Both the position numbers and the translations under genes were made by a program. A stretch of 51,154 bases of DNA from Candidatus Kaiserbacteria bacterium (GTDB taxonomy: Bacteria; Patescibacteriota; Minisyncoccia; Phycocordibacterales; Phycocordibacteraceae), in NCBI GenBank assembly GCA_016194455.1, contig JACQBN010000022.1, positions 1-51,154 on the forward strand, written 5' to 3'. The notes beneath the pieces are model-generated. The model was not told the DNA's origin, ran no database searches, and worked only from the letters and a program-made list of their open reading frames with translations. Each line of letters starts with the position of its first letter. Positions within the stretch are counted from its first letter, which is position 1. Shown here in pieces: positions 26,068-40,038 of the stretch.

Positions 26068-26858
26068 ATGTCGAAGGAGTTCTCGCCCTCAAACATGTCG
26101 GAGGGGTTCGGCAGATAGACGCGTGGACGCGAGATCTCTGCGGTCGCGTCCTTGATGAGCCGATGGAAGACCGCGAACTCTTGCTCGCAGTCGCGGTAGT
26201 CAATCACATAGCGGCGGAGCTGCCCTCGCCCGCTCGCGTTCCTGGACTTCTTACACTCATAGACGATGAAGCGGCGCACTGGCTTGCCGAAGAGTTCGCG
26301 CACCGTGTAGTAGTTGAAGATCGCTTGGATAACGAAAAGCGTTTTGCCCTCGCCCTTCGGGCTGAAGGAGCCGACGAACTTATGATCCACGATATCGACC
26401 GCGCCCTTCTCCACCCTTGAGACCACGACCAAATCGGAGACGGCCTTGAGGGGGAGCGGGAGGCCCGCGACCTCCACCACACCCTTCACCTCCACGCCGA
26501 GCACCCGGTGGCGCGGCGGCTTCGCAAGATAGAAGGTAATCGCGCGCAGATATTCCGCTTCCATCCCGACCCGCTTCGCGCGCCGGGACGCTTTCGTTTT
26601 TGCTTTGCCAAAATCGATTTCGGCATCGGCGACGCCGCGCAGATATTCAAGCCCGAGCGCAATCGCTGCCTCTTTGTCTATGCCGGAATAAAAGTGCTGG
26701 AGTGCCACATGCCCCGCGCGCCCGACGACCGAGGAGGGCGTCGTGGGCGTGTCGTAGATTTCCTCCACATAGCGCTTGTACCACGCGAGCGGATTCCGGA
26801 GGAAGGCCATCAGAGACGAATGGCTCCAGTGCTTGATCGGGAGTTTGCGCATCGCCAT
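26040..26858 (-). CDS. PD-(D/E)XK nuclease superfamily (RecB-like) protein
   Basis: HWSHSSLMAFLRNPLAWYKRYV; AVDIVDHKFVGSF; TACAAT 6 nt before ATG. Confidence 0.72.
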   Translation of the reverse strand: MAMRKLPIKHWSHSSLMAFLRNPLAWYKRYVEEIYDTPTTPSSVVGRAGHVALQHFYSGIDKEAAIALGLEYLRGVADAEIDFGKAKTKASRRAKRVGMEAEYLRAITFYLAKPPRHRVLGVEVKGVVEVAGLPLPLKAVSDLVVVSRVEKGAVDIVDHKFVGSFSPKGEGKTLFVIQAIFNYYTVRELFGKPVRRFIVYECKKSRNASGRGQLRRYVIDYRDCEQEFAVFHRLIKDATAEISRPRVYLPNPSDMFEGENSFDIYRLGLVDD

Positions 26859-26934
26859 GTGTTTATTGTACCTGAATTGCGTTCCTCTTTCTTTTCTGGT
26901 AAAATATTTTCGGACCTGTAAGGGAGAATGAAAA

Positions 26935-27966
26935 ATGAGAACGGATTTGCAATATACGCACGACGTGGCGCGGAGGACTGAACATCTCTATGCCAAAGTA
27001 GCGAACGTCATACCGGAGGTTGAATGGCCGACGCATGCGGTCTACGTGGACGCAATAAATCAGCTGAAGCCGCAGATGGGCGCGGTTATTCTCGCGCACA
27101 ACTACATGACGCCCGAGATATTCAACTGCGTCGCGGACTTCCGCGGCGATTCGCTCCAACTCGCACGCGAGGCGGCGAAGACGAAGGCAGGGGTCATCGT
27201 GCAGGCGGGTGTCCACTTCATGGCGGAGACATCCAAGATCCTCTGCCCCGGCAAGATCGTGCTCATCCCCGACCCGCTCGCGGGCTGCTCCTTGGCCGCC
27301 TCGATCACGGGCGCCGATGTGCAGCTGCTGCGAGAGAAATACCCGGGGTTGCCCATCGTCACCTATGTCAACACCTCTGCAGAGGTCAAGGCTGAGAGCG
27401 ATGTCTGTTGCACTTCCTCAAACGCGGTGGCGGTGGTGGAGACTATGGCGCGGGAGTATGGCACCGACCGGGTGATCATGATTCCGGATGAATTCCTCGC
27501 CAACTGGGTGCAGGGACAAACGCAGCTTAAGATCATCACCTGGAAGGGCCACTGCGAAGTGCACGAACGCTTCACAGCCCAGGACATCCGAGACTTCCGA
27601 GCCGCGAATCCGGGCGTCGTGGTCTTGGCACACCCCGAGTGTCCGCCGGAGGTGTTGGCCGAAGCGGACTTCACCGGCTCGACCTCCGCGCTCATCGGCT
27701 ACGTGGGCACGAAGCGCCCGAAGCGGGTCGTGCTCGTTACCGAGTGCTCGATGAGCGACAACGTCGCAATCGAGTATCCGGAGATAGACTTCATTCGCCC
27801 GTGCAACCTCTGCCCGCACATGAAGCGGATCACGTTGCCGAAGATCCTACGCTCGTTGGAAACACTGACGCATCGGGTCGAGGTTGATCCGGCGATCGGG
27901 ATCCGCGCCAAAGCCTCGATCGAGCGTATGCTCGCTGTCGGCAAGCCAGTGCGGAGTTATCAGTAA
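26935..27966 (+). CDS. nadA: Quinolinate synthase A
   Basis: [79 protein letters not shown]. Confidence 0.93.
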   Translation: MRTDLQYTHDVARRTEHLYAKVANVIPEVEWPTHAVYVDAINQLKPQMGAVILAHNYMTPEIFNCVADFRGDSLQLAREAAKTKAGVIVQAGVHFMAETSKILCPGKIVLIPDPLAGCSLAASITGADVQLLREKYPGLPIVTYVNTSAEVKAESDVCCTSSNAVAVVETMAREYGTDRVIMIPDEFLANWVQGQTQLKIITWKGHCEVHERFTAQDIRDFRAANPGVVVLAHPECPPEVLAEADFTGSTSALIGYVGTKRPKRVVLVTECSMSDNVAIEYPEIDFIRPCNLCPHMKRITLPKILRSLETLTHRVEVDPAIGIRAKASIERMLAVGKPVRSYQ

Positions 27967-27975
27967 ATCTATATT

Positions 27976-28003
27976 CGCGCGGGCCTTCGGCCCGCGCGTT
28001 TTT
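27976..28003 (+). terminator. Intrinsic terminator
   Basis: CGCGCGGGCC-TTC-GGCCCGCGCG then TTTTTATTT. Confidence 0.85.
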
Positions 28004-28005
28004 AT

Positions 28006-29223
28006 TTAATACGACTTGAGATGGCGGGCGCGGTCGTGGACGCGGATCTTTTCCAGTGACTTCGCTTCGATCTGCCGGATGCGTTCGCGGGTGACGCCAA
28101 ACTCACGACCCACCTCCTCGAGCGTGTGGTAGATGCCGTCGAGGAGGCCGTGCCGCATTTCCAAAATCTTGCGTTCCTTGGGCGAGAGATCGCCGAGGAT
28201 GCCGCGCACTTGCTCCGCGAGAATGCGCTCCGAGGATTCTTGCACTGGGCTCGGGATCTTGTCGTCGGCGATGAAGTCGCCGAGCGTGCTTTTTTCATCG
28301 TCTTCCGAGCCCACTGGGTTCTCCAGCGAGAGCGTGTCCTGGTTAATCTTTTCTATTTGGTAAATCTTCTCCGGCTCCACCCCCATCTCGACCGCGATCT
28401 CCTCGGGCTGCGGATCGCGCCCGAGCACTTGCGCGAGACGCCGCGAGACTTGCTTATATTTAGCGATCGTCTCCACCATGTGGACAGGGATGCGTATGGT
28501 GCGCGACTGGTCGGCGAGCGCTCGCGTGATGGCCTGGCGGATCCACCAGGTCGCATAGGTTGAAAACTTATAGCCCTTCTTCCAATCGAACTTATCCACC
28601 GCGCGGAAGAGACCGAGATTTCCTTCTTGAATCAAATCAAGGAGCGTGAGGTCAGGGCTGCGGCCGACATATTTCTTCGCAATAGAGACGACGAGGCGCA
28701 GGTTGGAGCGAGCGAGGATGTTACGCGCCTCGGCGTCCCCTTTTTCTATCCGCTTCGCGAGCTCGCGCTCCTCGGCGGCGACGAGGAGCGGATACTGCCC
28801 GATCTCGCGGAGATAGATCTGGATGGAGTCATAGCCGGTTGATTGGCGGCTCTTGATATTGCGGGTCGCGAGATACTCGTCCGCATGATCCTCGAGCATG
28901 CCGCCCTCAAGCACATCCACCCCCGCGGTCGCAAAGCGCTCGTAGAGCGACTCGAGGAAGTCCACATCATCTTCCACATGTGGGAAGGATTTGAGAATTT
29001 CGTTGTAGGTGATATAGCCGCGCTCCTTGCCGCGCGCGATGAGCTGATCCGCCGAGAGTGCGCGAGAGGCCGCGGCCTTGGCGCGCGCGCCCTTCGCCGC
29101 GATGCGGACTATCTGTTTCATCTTCGCCCGGCGCCCGCGCTTGCCGAGCGCACGCTTATGCGCCGACTTTTTTATCGGCTTCTTTGCGCGGAGTTTTGCT
29201 TTCGGTAAGTGTCGTGTCGCCAT
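28006..29223 (-). CDS. rpoD: RNA polymerase primary sigma factor (sigma70 family)
   Basis: [49 protein letters not shown]; region 4 [19 protein letters not shown]. Confidence 0.95.
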   Translation of the reverse strand: MATRHLPKAKLRAKKPIKKSAHKRALGKRGRRAKMKQIVRIAAKGARAKAAASRALSADQLIARGKERGYITYNEILKSFPHVEDDVDFLESLYERFATAGVDVLEGGMLEDHADEYLATRNIKSRQSTGYDSIQIYLREIGQYPLLVAAEERELAKRIEKGDAEARNILARSNLRLVVSIAKKYVGRSPDLTLLDLIQEGNLGLFRAVDKFDWKKGYKFSTYATWWIRQAITRALADQSRTIRIPVHMVETIAKYKQVSRRLAQVLGRDPQPEEIAVEMGVEPEKIYQIEKINQDTLSLENPVGSEDDEKSTLGDFIADDKIPSPVQESSERILAEQVRGILGDLSPKERKILEMRHGLLDGIYHTLEEVGREFGVTRERIRQIEAKSLEKIRVHDRARHLKSY

Positions 29224-29237
29224 TGGTAAAAATAAAA

Positions 29238-30911
29238 TTAAAGGGCTGCGAGACGTTTTGAGAGCGCGGCACATGCCGCCTCGGCACGCCGAAGCGCGGC
29301 CGCATCTGCCGCAGTCTCGGCTCTCCGGAGATCGCCCACCGCTTCCTGATACGCCTCGCGGATAACCGCTACTTCAAAGGCGTGGAGAAGCTCCTCCGCC
29401 GCATCCTCTCCCGGGTCTTCGCCGAAGGCTTTCTCGGCGGCGAAGAGCGCTGATTCGGGAGCGCCTGGAGCGAGCGGGGCTTCAGTAATACGAGCATACT
29501 CTGCCGCGACCCGCGCGGCAAGTGCGGTACGGGGATACGCTGCGGCAACTGCTCGCAGCTGGAGCTCGCGGGAGGCGCGCTCGCTCTGCACATCCTTCTT
29601 TACAACTGCCGCCTCCTCGCCCGCTTCGGTGGGCTCGCGCGGTGCCCGCCTAAGCGCCTCCCGCACCGCGCCCTCGGAGAGACTCAAGGCGCGCGCGGCG
29701 TTCTTGACGAAGTGTTCGCGTTCCATCGGGCTCTTGATCGCGGCGATTAGGGGGAGCACGATGCGCTCGGCGAGCGTCACGAGGCGGTGAGGGTCCCGCT
29801 CCCGCTCGGCCAGAGCTGCGAGAAAGAAGTCAGCGACCGGCTTCGCCTCCTTGATGCACGCCGTAAAAGCTTGCGAATCCTCACTGATGAGATCGGCCGG
29901 GTCCTTCCCCGAGGGGAGGCGCGCAGCTTTGACCCGCAGTCCGTTTGCGAGCGCGAGCTCTGCGCTCTTGGCGCTCGCGGCGAGCCCGGCGGCGTCGGCG
30001 TCAAGACAAAGCAGCAGATTCTCACTGTAACGCTTCATGAGCGCGAGATGCTTCGCGGTGAGCGCGGTGCCCGAGAGCGCGACCGCGTTCGCGAAGCCCA
30101 CCTGGTGCGCCAAAAGAGCGTCCATTTGCCCCTCCACCAAGAGCGTGAAGCCGCGCTGGCGTATCGCATCTTTCGCCTTATCCATACCGAAGAGAATCTC
30201 GGACTTATGGTAGAGCTCGGTCTCGGGAGAGTTCAGATATTTTGCCGGCTCGTCCGTACTCAAAGCGCGACCGGTGAAGGCGACGACCCGACCCGCGCCG
30301 TCTCTGATCGGAAACATCAACCGATTGCGGAAGCGGTCGTAGAAAGTGCCGGGCTTCCCGTCTGCCTCCTTGATAAGCCCCGCGGCGGTGAGCTCGGGGA
30401 GAGTAAAACTCTCCGCACTCAAGGTTTCAAGCAGCGTTCGCCAGGTCTCCGGCGCATAGCCGAGCTGCCAGGCGGAAATGGTTTCCGCGGTAAGCCCGCG
30501 CTGCTTCGCGTACGCGAGGGCCTGCGTGCCGGGGAGCTGCCCCGCGTAGAACTGGGCCGCGCGCGCGAGCGCCTCGCGAAGACGCTCGGTACGCGAGGAT
30601 GCCTCGCGGCCAACCTTGCCGCCAACATATTTGATCTCCACTCCCGCCTTCTCCGCTAAAATTTTTAACGCGCCCTTGAAGTCAACGCCCTCCGCCTTCT
30701 CAATGAAAGAGAAAATGTCGCCGCCCTCGCCGCAGCCGAAGCAATGATAGCTCCCGCGCTCGAGGCTGACATGGAAGGAGGGCGTCTTCTCCTTATGGAA
30801 CGGGCAGAGGCCCACAAGCGACTTTCCCGCCCGTTTCAACTTCACATACGGCGCCACCACGTCCTGGATGGTTAGCCGTTCTTTGATCTGTTCCACCGTA
30901 TCCCCCGCCAT
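29238..30911 (-). CDS. dnaG: DNA primase
   Basis: Start corrected to [29 protein letters not shown]; zinc finger [13 protein letters not shown]...[30 protein letters not shown]. Confidence 0.94.
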   Translation of the reverse strand: MAGDTVEQIKERLTIQDVVAPYVKLKRAGKSLVGLCPFHKEKTPSFHVSLERGSYHCFGCGEGGDIFSFIEKAEGVDFKGALKILAEKAGVEIKYVGGKVGREASSRTERLREALARAAQFYAGQLPGTQALAYAKQRGLTAETISAWQLGYAPETWRTLLETLSAESFTLPELTAAGLIKEADGKPGTFYDRFRNRLMFPIRDGAGRVVAFTGRALSTDEPAKYLNSPETELYHKSEILFGMDKAKDAIRQRGFTLLVEGQMDALLAHQVGFANAVALSGTALTAKHLALMKRYSENLLLCLDADAAGLAASAKSAELALANGLRVKAARLPSGKDPADLISEDSQAFTACIKEAKPVADFFLAALAERERDPHRLVTLAERIVLPLIAAIKSPMEREHFVKNAARALSLSEGAVREALRRAPREPTEAGEEAAVVKKDVQSERASRELQLRAVAAAYPRTALAARVAAEYARITEAPLAPGAPESALFAAEKAFGEDPGEDAAEELLHAFEVAVIREAYQEAVGDLRRAETAADAAALRRAEAACAALSKRLAAL

Positions 30912-30918
30912 TGCTCCG

Positions 30919-30924
30919 ATTCTA
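30919..30924 (-). promoter_or_regulatory. -10 box of dnaG, 7 nt before ATG
   Basis: Minus strand TAGAAT cggagca ATG. Confidence 0.6.
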
Positions 30925-30941
30925 GCGCGTTTGCCGGAATC

Positions 30942-30969
30942 TTGACAGAAGCCGCGGCTGCGATATACT
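30942..30969 (+). promoter_or_regulatory. Sigma70-like promoter
   Basis: TTGACA-16 nt-TATACT. Confidence 0.75.
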
Positions 30970-31019
30970 GCCCCCAGAACCTGCGCGCGCACGTGCGAAG
31001 GAAAAACGGGAGATGAAAA

Positions 31020-31289
31020 ATGGCTGCCAGGACTGGAATCGTCATCGTTGCTCTTATGCTTATCGGGCTCTTTTTCTTTTTGTTGACCAAGGCTCCCCCG
31101 TCCGCATCGCCGGCGCCGCGGCAGACGTCCGCAGAACAGCTCGCTATGTACCGGATGGTTTATGTGCAGGATAAGTACACTGGCCTGTGTTTCGGAGTCA
31201 TCTCCAGCAATTCCTCTGGTGGCTACCCAATCTACAGCGCGACTAATGTGCCCTGCGAGGCGGTCAAGGACCAGCTCGAGCCGCAGTAA
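31020..31289 (+). CDS. Small TM-anchored hypothetical protein with two Cys
   Basis: SD CGGGAGA; MAARTGIVIVALMLIGLFFFLLTK...; own promoter and terminator. Confidence 0.72.
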   Translation: MAARTGIVIVALMLIGLFFFLLTKAPPSASPAPRQTSAEQLAMYRMVYVQDKYTGLCFGVISSNSSGGYPIYSATNVPCEAVKDQLEPQ

Positions 31290-31305
31290 GAGCGGCATAA
31301 CGCAA

Positions 31306-31336
31306 CGGCGCGGTAACCCGCGCCGTTTTTTCTTTG
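31306..31336 (+). terminator. Intrinsic terminator
   Basis: CGGCGCGG-TAAC-CCGCGCCG then TTTTTTCTTTG. Confidence 0.85.
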
Positions 31337-31339
31337 CCT

Positions 31340-35068
<3,729 letters not shown>

Positions 35069-35094
35069 GGTGATGAGGAAAGATTAATAAAAGC

Positions 35095-38000
35095 TCACTC
35101 CGCTTCTGGTGGGAGATTCAGCGGCTCGACCTCAAGCGCAAGGCCACGGATCTGGTTAGTCAGCACGCCGAAGGAGGCGGGCGTCCCGGTGTGCGCGATG
35201 GGCTCATTCTTCACGATCGCGTCGAAAGCGGCGGATCGGCCCGTGATGTCATCCGATTTTATCGTGAGCACCTCGCGGAGCGTGTAGGCGGCGCCGTAGC
35301 CAAGGAGCGCCCACACCTCCATCTCGCCGAAGCGCTGGCCGCCGTTCTGCGCCTTGCCGCCAAGCGGCTGCTGCGTGATGAGAGAATAGGGGCCGATGGA
35401 GCGCATGTGGATCTTGTCCTCGACCATGTGATGAAGCTTGAGGATGTACATGTAGCCCACCGCGATCTCCTGCGCGAAAGCCTCGCCCGTGCGGCCGTCA
35501 TAGAGCTTCATCTTCCCGTTCCTCGCAAAGCCGGCCTTCTCGAGTTCGGCGCGGATCTCGTCCGCGGACGCGCCGGCGAAGGGCGGCACAATCGCCTGAT
35601 AGCGAAGCGTGTGGGCCGCGAGCCCGAGGTGAAGTTCCAAAATTTGACCCAAGTTCATACGGCTCGGGACGCCAAGCGGTGTGAGTATGATGTCGACCGG
35701 ATTTCCGTTCGCGTCATAAGGCATATCCGCCACCGGAAGCACGCGGCTGATCACACCCTTGGTGCCGTGGCGGCCCGCAAGCTTGTCGCCCACCGAGACG
35801 TTGCGCACTTGCGCGACGGTGACGACGATCTTCTTGATGACGCCGGTTTCGAGTTGGTCACCACGCTCACGCGAGAAGATGCGCACCCCGATGACGCGGC
35901 CCTTCTTGCCGCCCTCCATCCGCAAGCTCGTATCCTTCACGTCCTTGGCCTTGTCGCCGAAGATGGAACGCAAAAGGCGCTCTTCGGGCGTAAGCTGCGT
36001 CTCCCCTTTGGGGGTCACTTTGCCGACCAGGATATCGCCCGGGCGGACCTCCGCGCCGATGCGGATGACCCCTTCTTCGTCCAGATTCTTGAGGCGCATC
36101 TCGCCCACATTGGGGATGTCGTGAGTCGTGACCTCGGGGCCGAGCTTGGTATCGCGGACGACACAATCGAAATCTTCGATATGCACGGTCGTAAATTTCG
36201 CTTCCTCGACGAGACGCTCGGAGATGATGATGGCATCCTCGTAGTTGGCGCCGCTCCAGCTCATGAAGGCGATGCGTACGTTCTGCCCGAGCGCCATCTG
36301 GCCACCCTCGGTGGAAGAGTTGTCGGCAAGTACCTGCCCCCTCTTCACCTTCTCCCCGAGCCGCACCGAGGGCCGTTGCATGAAGGCCGAGTTCTGGTTG
36401 GTCTGAGTCAGGCCCTGGAGCTGATAGTTTTTCTTTTTAGTATCTTTATTGGTGACAACGATGCGGCGTGCGTCCACATACGTCACCTCACCCGCCTCTT
36501 CCGCGAGCACCAGGCGGCCGGTGTTCTTGGCGGCGTGCGCCTCGATGCCGGTTGCGACCAGCGGGACTTCGGGTATAAGCATCGGGGTCGCCTGCTTCTG
36601 CATGTTGCTACCCATGAGCGCACGATTCGCGTCGTCGTGGTCCACGAAGGGGATCATGTTCGTCGCGATGGAGAACATCTGGTAAGTCGAGGTATCGATA
36701 AGGGTCACCTCCTCCCGCGGCACGATGACGGGTTCGCCGGCGTGGCGCGCCTCAACCATCTCCTCCTTGATGCGGCCGTGCTCGTCAAGGGCGGTGGCAG
36801 CGTGCGCAATGGTCTCCGGCTCTTCGTCAAGTGCATTGAGGTACACAACTTCCTCGGTTGACTTCGCGTTCTTCACGCGGACGTAAGGCGTCTCAACGAC
36901 GCCGAAGTCATTCGTGCGCGCGTGGACTGCCATATGGAGAATAAGCCCAATGTTCTGTCCCTCGGGCGTATGGATCGGGCAAAGGCGCCCATAGTGAGAG
37001 GGGTGCACGTCGCGCACCTCGAAGCCTGCGCGCTCGCGGGTCAAGCCGCCGGGGCCCAGGGCCGAGAAGAGTCGCATGTGTTCGAGCTCGGCGAGAATAT
37101 TCTGCTGATCCATAAACTGCGAGAGCTGATTGGCAGTGAAGAATTCGCGCACGGAGGCCTGAAAGGGGCGCGGATTGACGAGCGCCATCGGGAGCGTGGT
37201 CTCGCTCTCGATAGTGCTCATACGGTCCTGAATGTTGCGCTTCATGCGCGACATACCGACGCGCATCCGGGCCTGGAGGAGCTCGCCGACGAAGCGGACG
37301 CGGCGGAAGCCGAGATGGTCGATGTCGTCGGGGCGGGCGTTGGGGTCTTCGTTGAGGCGCGTGATCTCGCTTATGATGCGGACGAAATCCGGGAGCGCGA
37401 GTACCCGCTTCTCGAGCGCCCTCTCCCCAAGTAAAGCGCCGAAACGCGCGTTAAGGCGGTGGCGCCCGACCTTGGAGAGATCGTAGCGTTCGGGCAGGAA
37501 GAGCGATTGCACGAAGTTCTTCGCGTTCTCGGGGGTCGCGAGGTCGCCGTCGCGCATACGCCGATGGATCTCGACATACGCTTCCTCCACCGACTTCGCC
37601 TCGTCGTGCGCAAGCGTCGCCTTAATGGCGGCGAGCGCGGGCGGGTCCTTCGCGAAGTGTTTCGCGATCGCCTCGCCAACCCCGGCGCCGAAGACCGTGA
37701 GGAGGTTGGTGATCGGGAACTTGCGCTTGCGATCAATTTTCACAAAAATGGCGCCGTCCGCTTCAGAATCTATCTCTATCCAGACACCGCGCGCGGGCAG
37801 GATCTTCGCACCGAAGTACGCCTTACCGCGGATAAGCTCCGAGGCGAAAAAGACGCCGAAGGAGCGAGCAATCTGGGGCACGATGGCGCGCTCGACGCCT
37901 GAAACGATGAAGGAACCGTGGGGCGTCATGATGGGCACGTCGGCAAGGAAAAGCTCTTGCCGCTTCTCGCTGCCGAAGGTCTTGTTGACGAGCTTGAGGG

Positions 38001-38268
38001 TCACCTTGAGCGGCGCCTCGTAGGTGCGCATGTTCTCGCGCGCGAACTGCTCATCGTACTTTGTCTCTCCTATTTCAAAATCTTCAAATCGCAGCTCAAA
38101 CTTCTTCCCTGAATAGTCCGAGATAGGCGAGAATTCCTTGAGAAGCTCGGCGACTCCCTCCTTAAGAAGCCAGGTAAAGGATTCGCGCTGGTGCGAAACC
38201 AGGTCCGGGAAGGGCACGGAGGGGGCACGAAATGCACCGAATGTCTTCTGCTCGAGCTTGGTATGCAT
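35095..38268 (-). CDS. rpoB: DNA-directed RNA polymerase subunit beta
   Basis: GRLCPIHTPEGQNIGLI; GRHGTKGVISRVLP; GGQRFGEMEVWALLGYGAA. Confidence 0.98.
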   Translation of the reverse strand: MHTKLEQKTFGAFRAPSVPFPDLVSHQRESFTWLLKEGVAELLKEFSPISDYSGKKFELRFEDFEIGETKYDEQFARENMRTYEAPLKVTLKLVNKTFGSEKRQELFLADVPIMTPHGSFIVSGVERAIVPQIARSFGVFFASELIRGKAYFGAKILPARGVWIEIDSEADGAIFVKIDRKRKFPITNLLTVFGAGVGEAIAKHFAKDPPALAAIKATLAHDEAKSVEEAYVEIHRRMRDGDLATPENAKNFVQSLFLPERYDLSKVGRHRLNARFGALLGERALEKRVLALPDFVRIISEITRLNEDPNARPDDIDHLGFRRVRFVGELLQARMRVGMSRMKRNIQDRMSTIESETTLPMALVNPRPFQASVREFFTANQLSQFMDQQNILAELEHMRLFSALGPGGLTRERAGFEVRDVHPSHYGRLCPIHTPEGQNIGLILHMAVHARTNDFGVVETPYVRVKNAKSTEEVVYLNALDEEPETIAHAATALDEHGRIKEEMVEARHAGEPVIVPREEVTLIDTSTYQMFSIATNMIPFVDHDDANRALMGSNMQKQATPMLIPEVPLVATGIEAHAAKNTGRLVLAEEAGEVTYVDARRIVVTNKDTKKKNYQLQGLTQTNQNSAFMQRPSVRLGEKVKRGQVLADNSSTEGGQMALGQNVRIAFMSWSGANYEDAIIISERLVEEAKFTTVHIEDFDCVVRDTKLGPEVTTHDIPNVGEMRLKNLDEEGVIRIGAEVRPGDILVGKVTPKGETQLTPEERLLRSIFGDKAKDVKDTSLRMEGGKKGRVIGVRIFSRERGDQLETGVIKKIVVTVAQVRNVSVGDKLAGRHGTKGVISRVLPVADMPYDANGNPVDIILTPLGVPSRMNLGQILELHLGLAAHTLRYQAIVPPFAGASADEIRAELEKAGFARNGKMKLYDGRTGEAFAQEIAVGYMYILKLHHMVEDKIHMRSIGPYSLITQQPLGGKAQNGGQRFGEMEVWALLGYGAAYTLREVLTIKSDDITGRSAAFDAIVKNEPIAHTGTPASFGVLTNQIRGLALEVEPLNLPPEAE

Positions 38269-38411
38269 GTGCGGCGGCAGTAAAGTAATAAATCGGGAAT
38301 ATACAAATACGAACGCACGGACAGAAATCCGCTATCGCTTCGCGCTTCTCAATCGCCCGTATGTGTGCTGTCGCCCCGCCCTCCATGACTCACTCGTATC
38401 TTGTCTTCGTT

Positions 38412-38440
38412 AGACTACTCCTGAGCCGATTCCGCGTCAA
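38412..38440 (-). promoter_or_regulatory. Putative rpoBC promoter with about 135-nt leader
   Basis: Minus strand TTGACG-17 nt-TAGTCT. Confidence 0.5.
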
Positions 38441-38462
38441 GGGGGTTGTGGGGATAAAGAAA

Positions 38463-38492
38463 AGCCCGTCCGCCAGCTGGCGGACGGGCTTG
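38463..38492 (-). terminator. Intrinsic terminator built on a 30-nt perfect palindrome
   Basis: AAGCCCGTCCGCCAGCTGGCGGACGGGCTT followed on the minus strand by TTCTTT. Confidence 0.75.
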
Positions 38493-38511
38493 TGGCGCGG
38501 CGTTGTCCGCC

Positions 38512-38916
38512 CTACGCATGCACAGGCCGCGGGGCGTGGGCTCTGCCGGCTGTTTTTTGCGCCTGTCGATCATAGGCTTCGGCTCGCGTTCTCCAGTAGC
38601 GCCCGCGGGGCGTAAGCGCGTATTCCGGGACTTGGAACCGCCACCAGAGGCAGCGCGTAAACTGGCCAGGGCGAGTCCGGAACTCGAGGCTCCCGGTGCG
38701 ATAGAGGAAATCCAGGTACCTTCCTGTCCAGTAGAGACTCGGCTGGAAGAAGTAATCGGCGCCTTTCGGGAAGTTATCCGCGAACCACGAAGGTCGCTCC
38801 GCCGTCGTACGCTCGAGATAAAGCTCTTTGAGCTTTGTAAGAATCTCGGTCGGGGAGAGCCAGCTTTCTCTCTCGAGAACGGTAAGGATATCCAAGATGT
38901 AGTTCACCCGTGCCAT
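38512..38916 (-). CDS. Hypothetical protein, possibly winged-helix-like
   Basis: SD AGGAGGT upstream of MARVNYILDILTVLERESWLSPTEILTKL; terminator downstream. Confidence 0.65.
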   Translation of the reverse strand: MARVNYILDILTVLERESWLSPTEILTKLKELYLERTTAERPSWFADNFPKGADYFFQPSLYWTGRYLDFLYRTGSLEFRTRPGQFTRCLWWRFQVPEYALTPRGRYWRTRAEAYDRQAQKTAGRAHAPRPVHA

Positions 38917-38976
38917 CGGCACCTCCTAAGAACATTCAACGCCATGTTACTCCGTCCTCGACATTTTGTCTAGCTT

Positions 38977-39624
38977 TCACTTCCCCTTGCGCCAGGCGGT
39001 TATTTTTGCCTGGTGGCCGGTGCGTAGCACGCGAGGCACGCGGTACTTCTTTTTTTTATACAAAATAGTTTCGGGGCGAGTGTAGACCTTATGCGAGGCG
39101 ACCCGACGCTCTTCGATAGAAGCGTCCTTGCCGAGCACTCCGGGCAATCGACGCGTGACAGCGTCCACGATCGCGAGTGCCGGGAGCTCGCCGCCCGTGT
39201 AGACCGCCTGCCCCACAGCAAATGTCTTCACGGGGCCGAGCGTCTTGAGGATCGCCTTGGCGCGTTCGTCGACTCCCTCGTAGCGGCCGCAGACAAGGAT
39301 GATATCGCTATACTTTTTTGCGAGCGCATCGGCGTCTTTATTAGTAAATTGCTTCGCCGCGGGCGAGAACCAGATGATCGTGGGGTTTTTAGTGCCTCGC
39401 AGAGCTCGGGACGTCGCCCGTATGACGGGCTCCGCGCCCATCACCATCCCGGGTCCGCCGCCATAGGGGCGTTCATCTGCCTTACCCCATTTGTTGGCGA
39501 CGAAATCACGCGGATTCTGGTATGCGACCTTGATCTTTTTCTGCCGCCGCGCGCGGCCGATGATGGACGCGCTCAAATATGCTTCGCAAGCTTCGGGAAA
39601 CAACGTAATCAAGTGAAATTTCAT
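38977..39624 (-). CDS. trmD: tRNA (guanine-N1)-methyltransferase
   Basis: Start corrected to MKFHLITLFPEACEAYLSASIIGRARR; ERPYGGGPGMVM; CGRYEGVDER. Confidence 0.93.
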   Translation of the reverse strand: MKFHLITLFPEACEAYLSASIIGRARRQKKIKVAYQNPRDFVANKWGKADERPYGGGPGMVMGAEPVIRATSRALRGTKNPTIIWFSPAAKQFTNKDADALAKKYSDIILVCGRYEGVDERAKAILKTLGPVKTFAVGQAVYTGGELPALAIVDAVTRRLPGVLGKDASIEERRVASHKVYTRPETILYKKKKYRVPRVLRTGHQAKITAWRKGK

Positions 39625-39640
39625 ATATAAAGTGAGTGAG

Positions 39641-39705
39641 GATTCCCGAAATTCAGACAGTGAAGCCAAGTGCAGTCCGCGGAACGCTGTCTGAATTTTG
39701 GGATC
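39641..39705. repeat. Long inverted repeat between khpA and trmD
   Basis: GATTCCCGAAATTCAGACAG ... CTGTCTGAATTTTGGGATC, 26-nt loop. Confidence 0.75.
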
Positions 39706-39712
39706 CGAACGA

Positions 39713-40015
39713 TTACGGAAGCTCGTCGACGGCTTGGTCGACGGTTTTAAATTCGGCTTCACGCTTGCCGCCCACCGGCTCGTTTATTTTGAGGTTCACG
39801 CGCGCATTGCCCTTCATCCCAACGACCCGGAGCAGAATCCGAAGCGCCTCCGCAGTCTTGCCGCTCTTACCGATAATCTTGCCCATGTCGTCCGGATGGA
39901 CGGTGAGCGTGAGCAAGACTCCCATCTGGTCGATGACGCGCGTGGCGACCACCGCCTCGGGGTGCTCCACCAGGCGCTTCACGACATATTCAAGAAATTC
40001 CTGATCCGGTTCCAT
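39713..40015 (-). CDS. khpA: KH-domain RNA-binding protein (KhpA-like)
   Basis: VHPDDMGKIIGKSGKTAEALRILL KH GxxG motif. Confidence 0.85.
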   Translation of the reverse strand: MEPDQEFLEYVVKRLVEHPEAVVATRVIDQMGVLLTLTVHPDDMGKIIGKSGKTAEALRILLRVVGMKGNARVNLKINEPVGGKREAEFKTVDQAVDELP

Positions 40016-40038
40016 AGGGCGATTCTAACACCCGCAGC

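Noticed and set aside
30912-31298. N-terminal extension of the dnaG ORF
   Set aside because: DnaG homology starts at [10 protein letters not shown]; the extension is antisense to the 31020-31289 gene.
35191-36861. 556-aa ORF on the + strand
   Set aside because: Lies wholly antisense to rpoB; His/Arg/Asp/Leu-rich translation typical of the opposite strand of a GC-rich gene.
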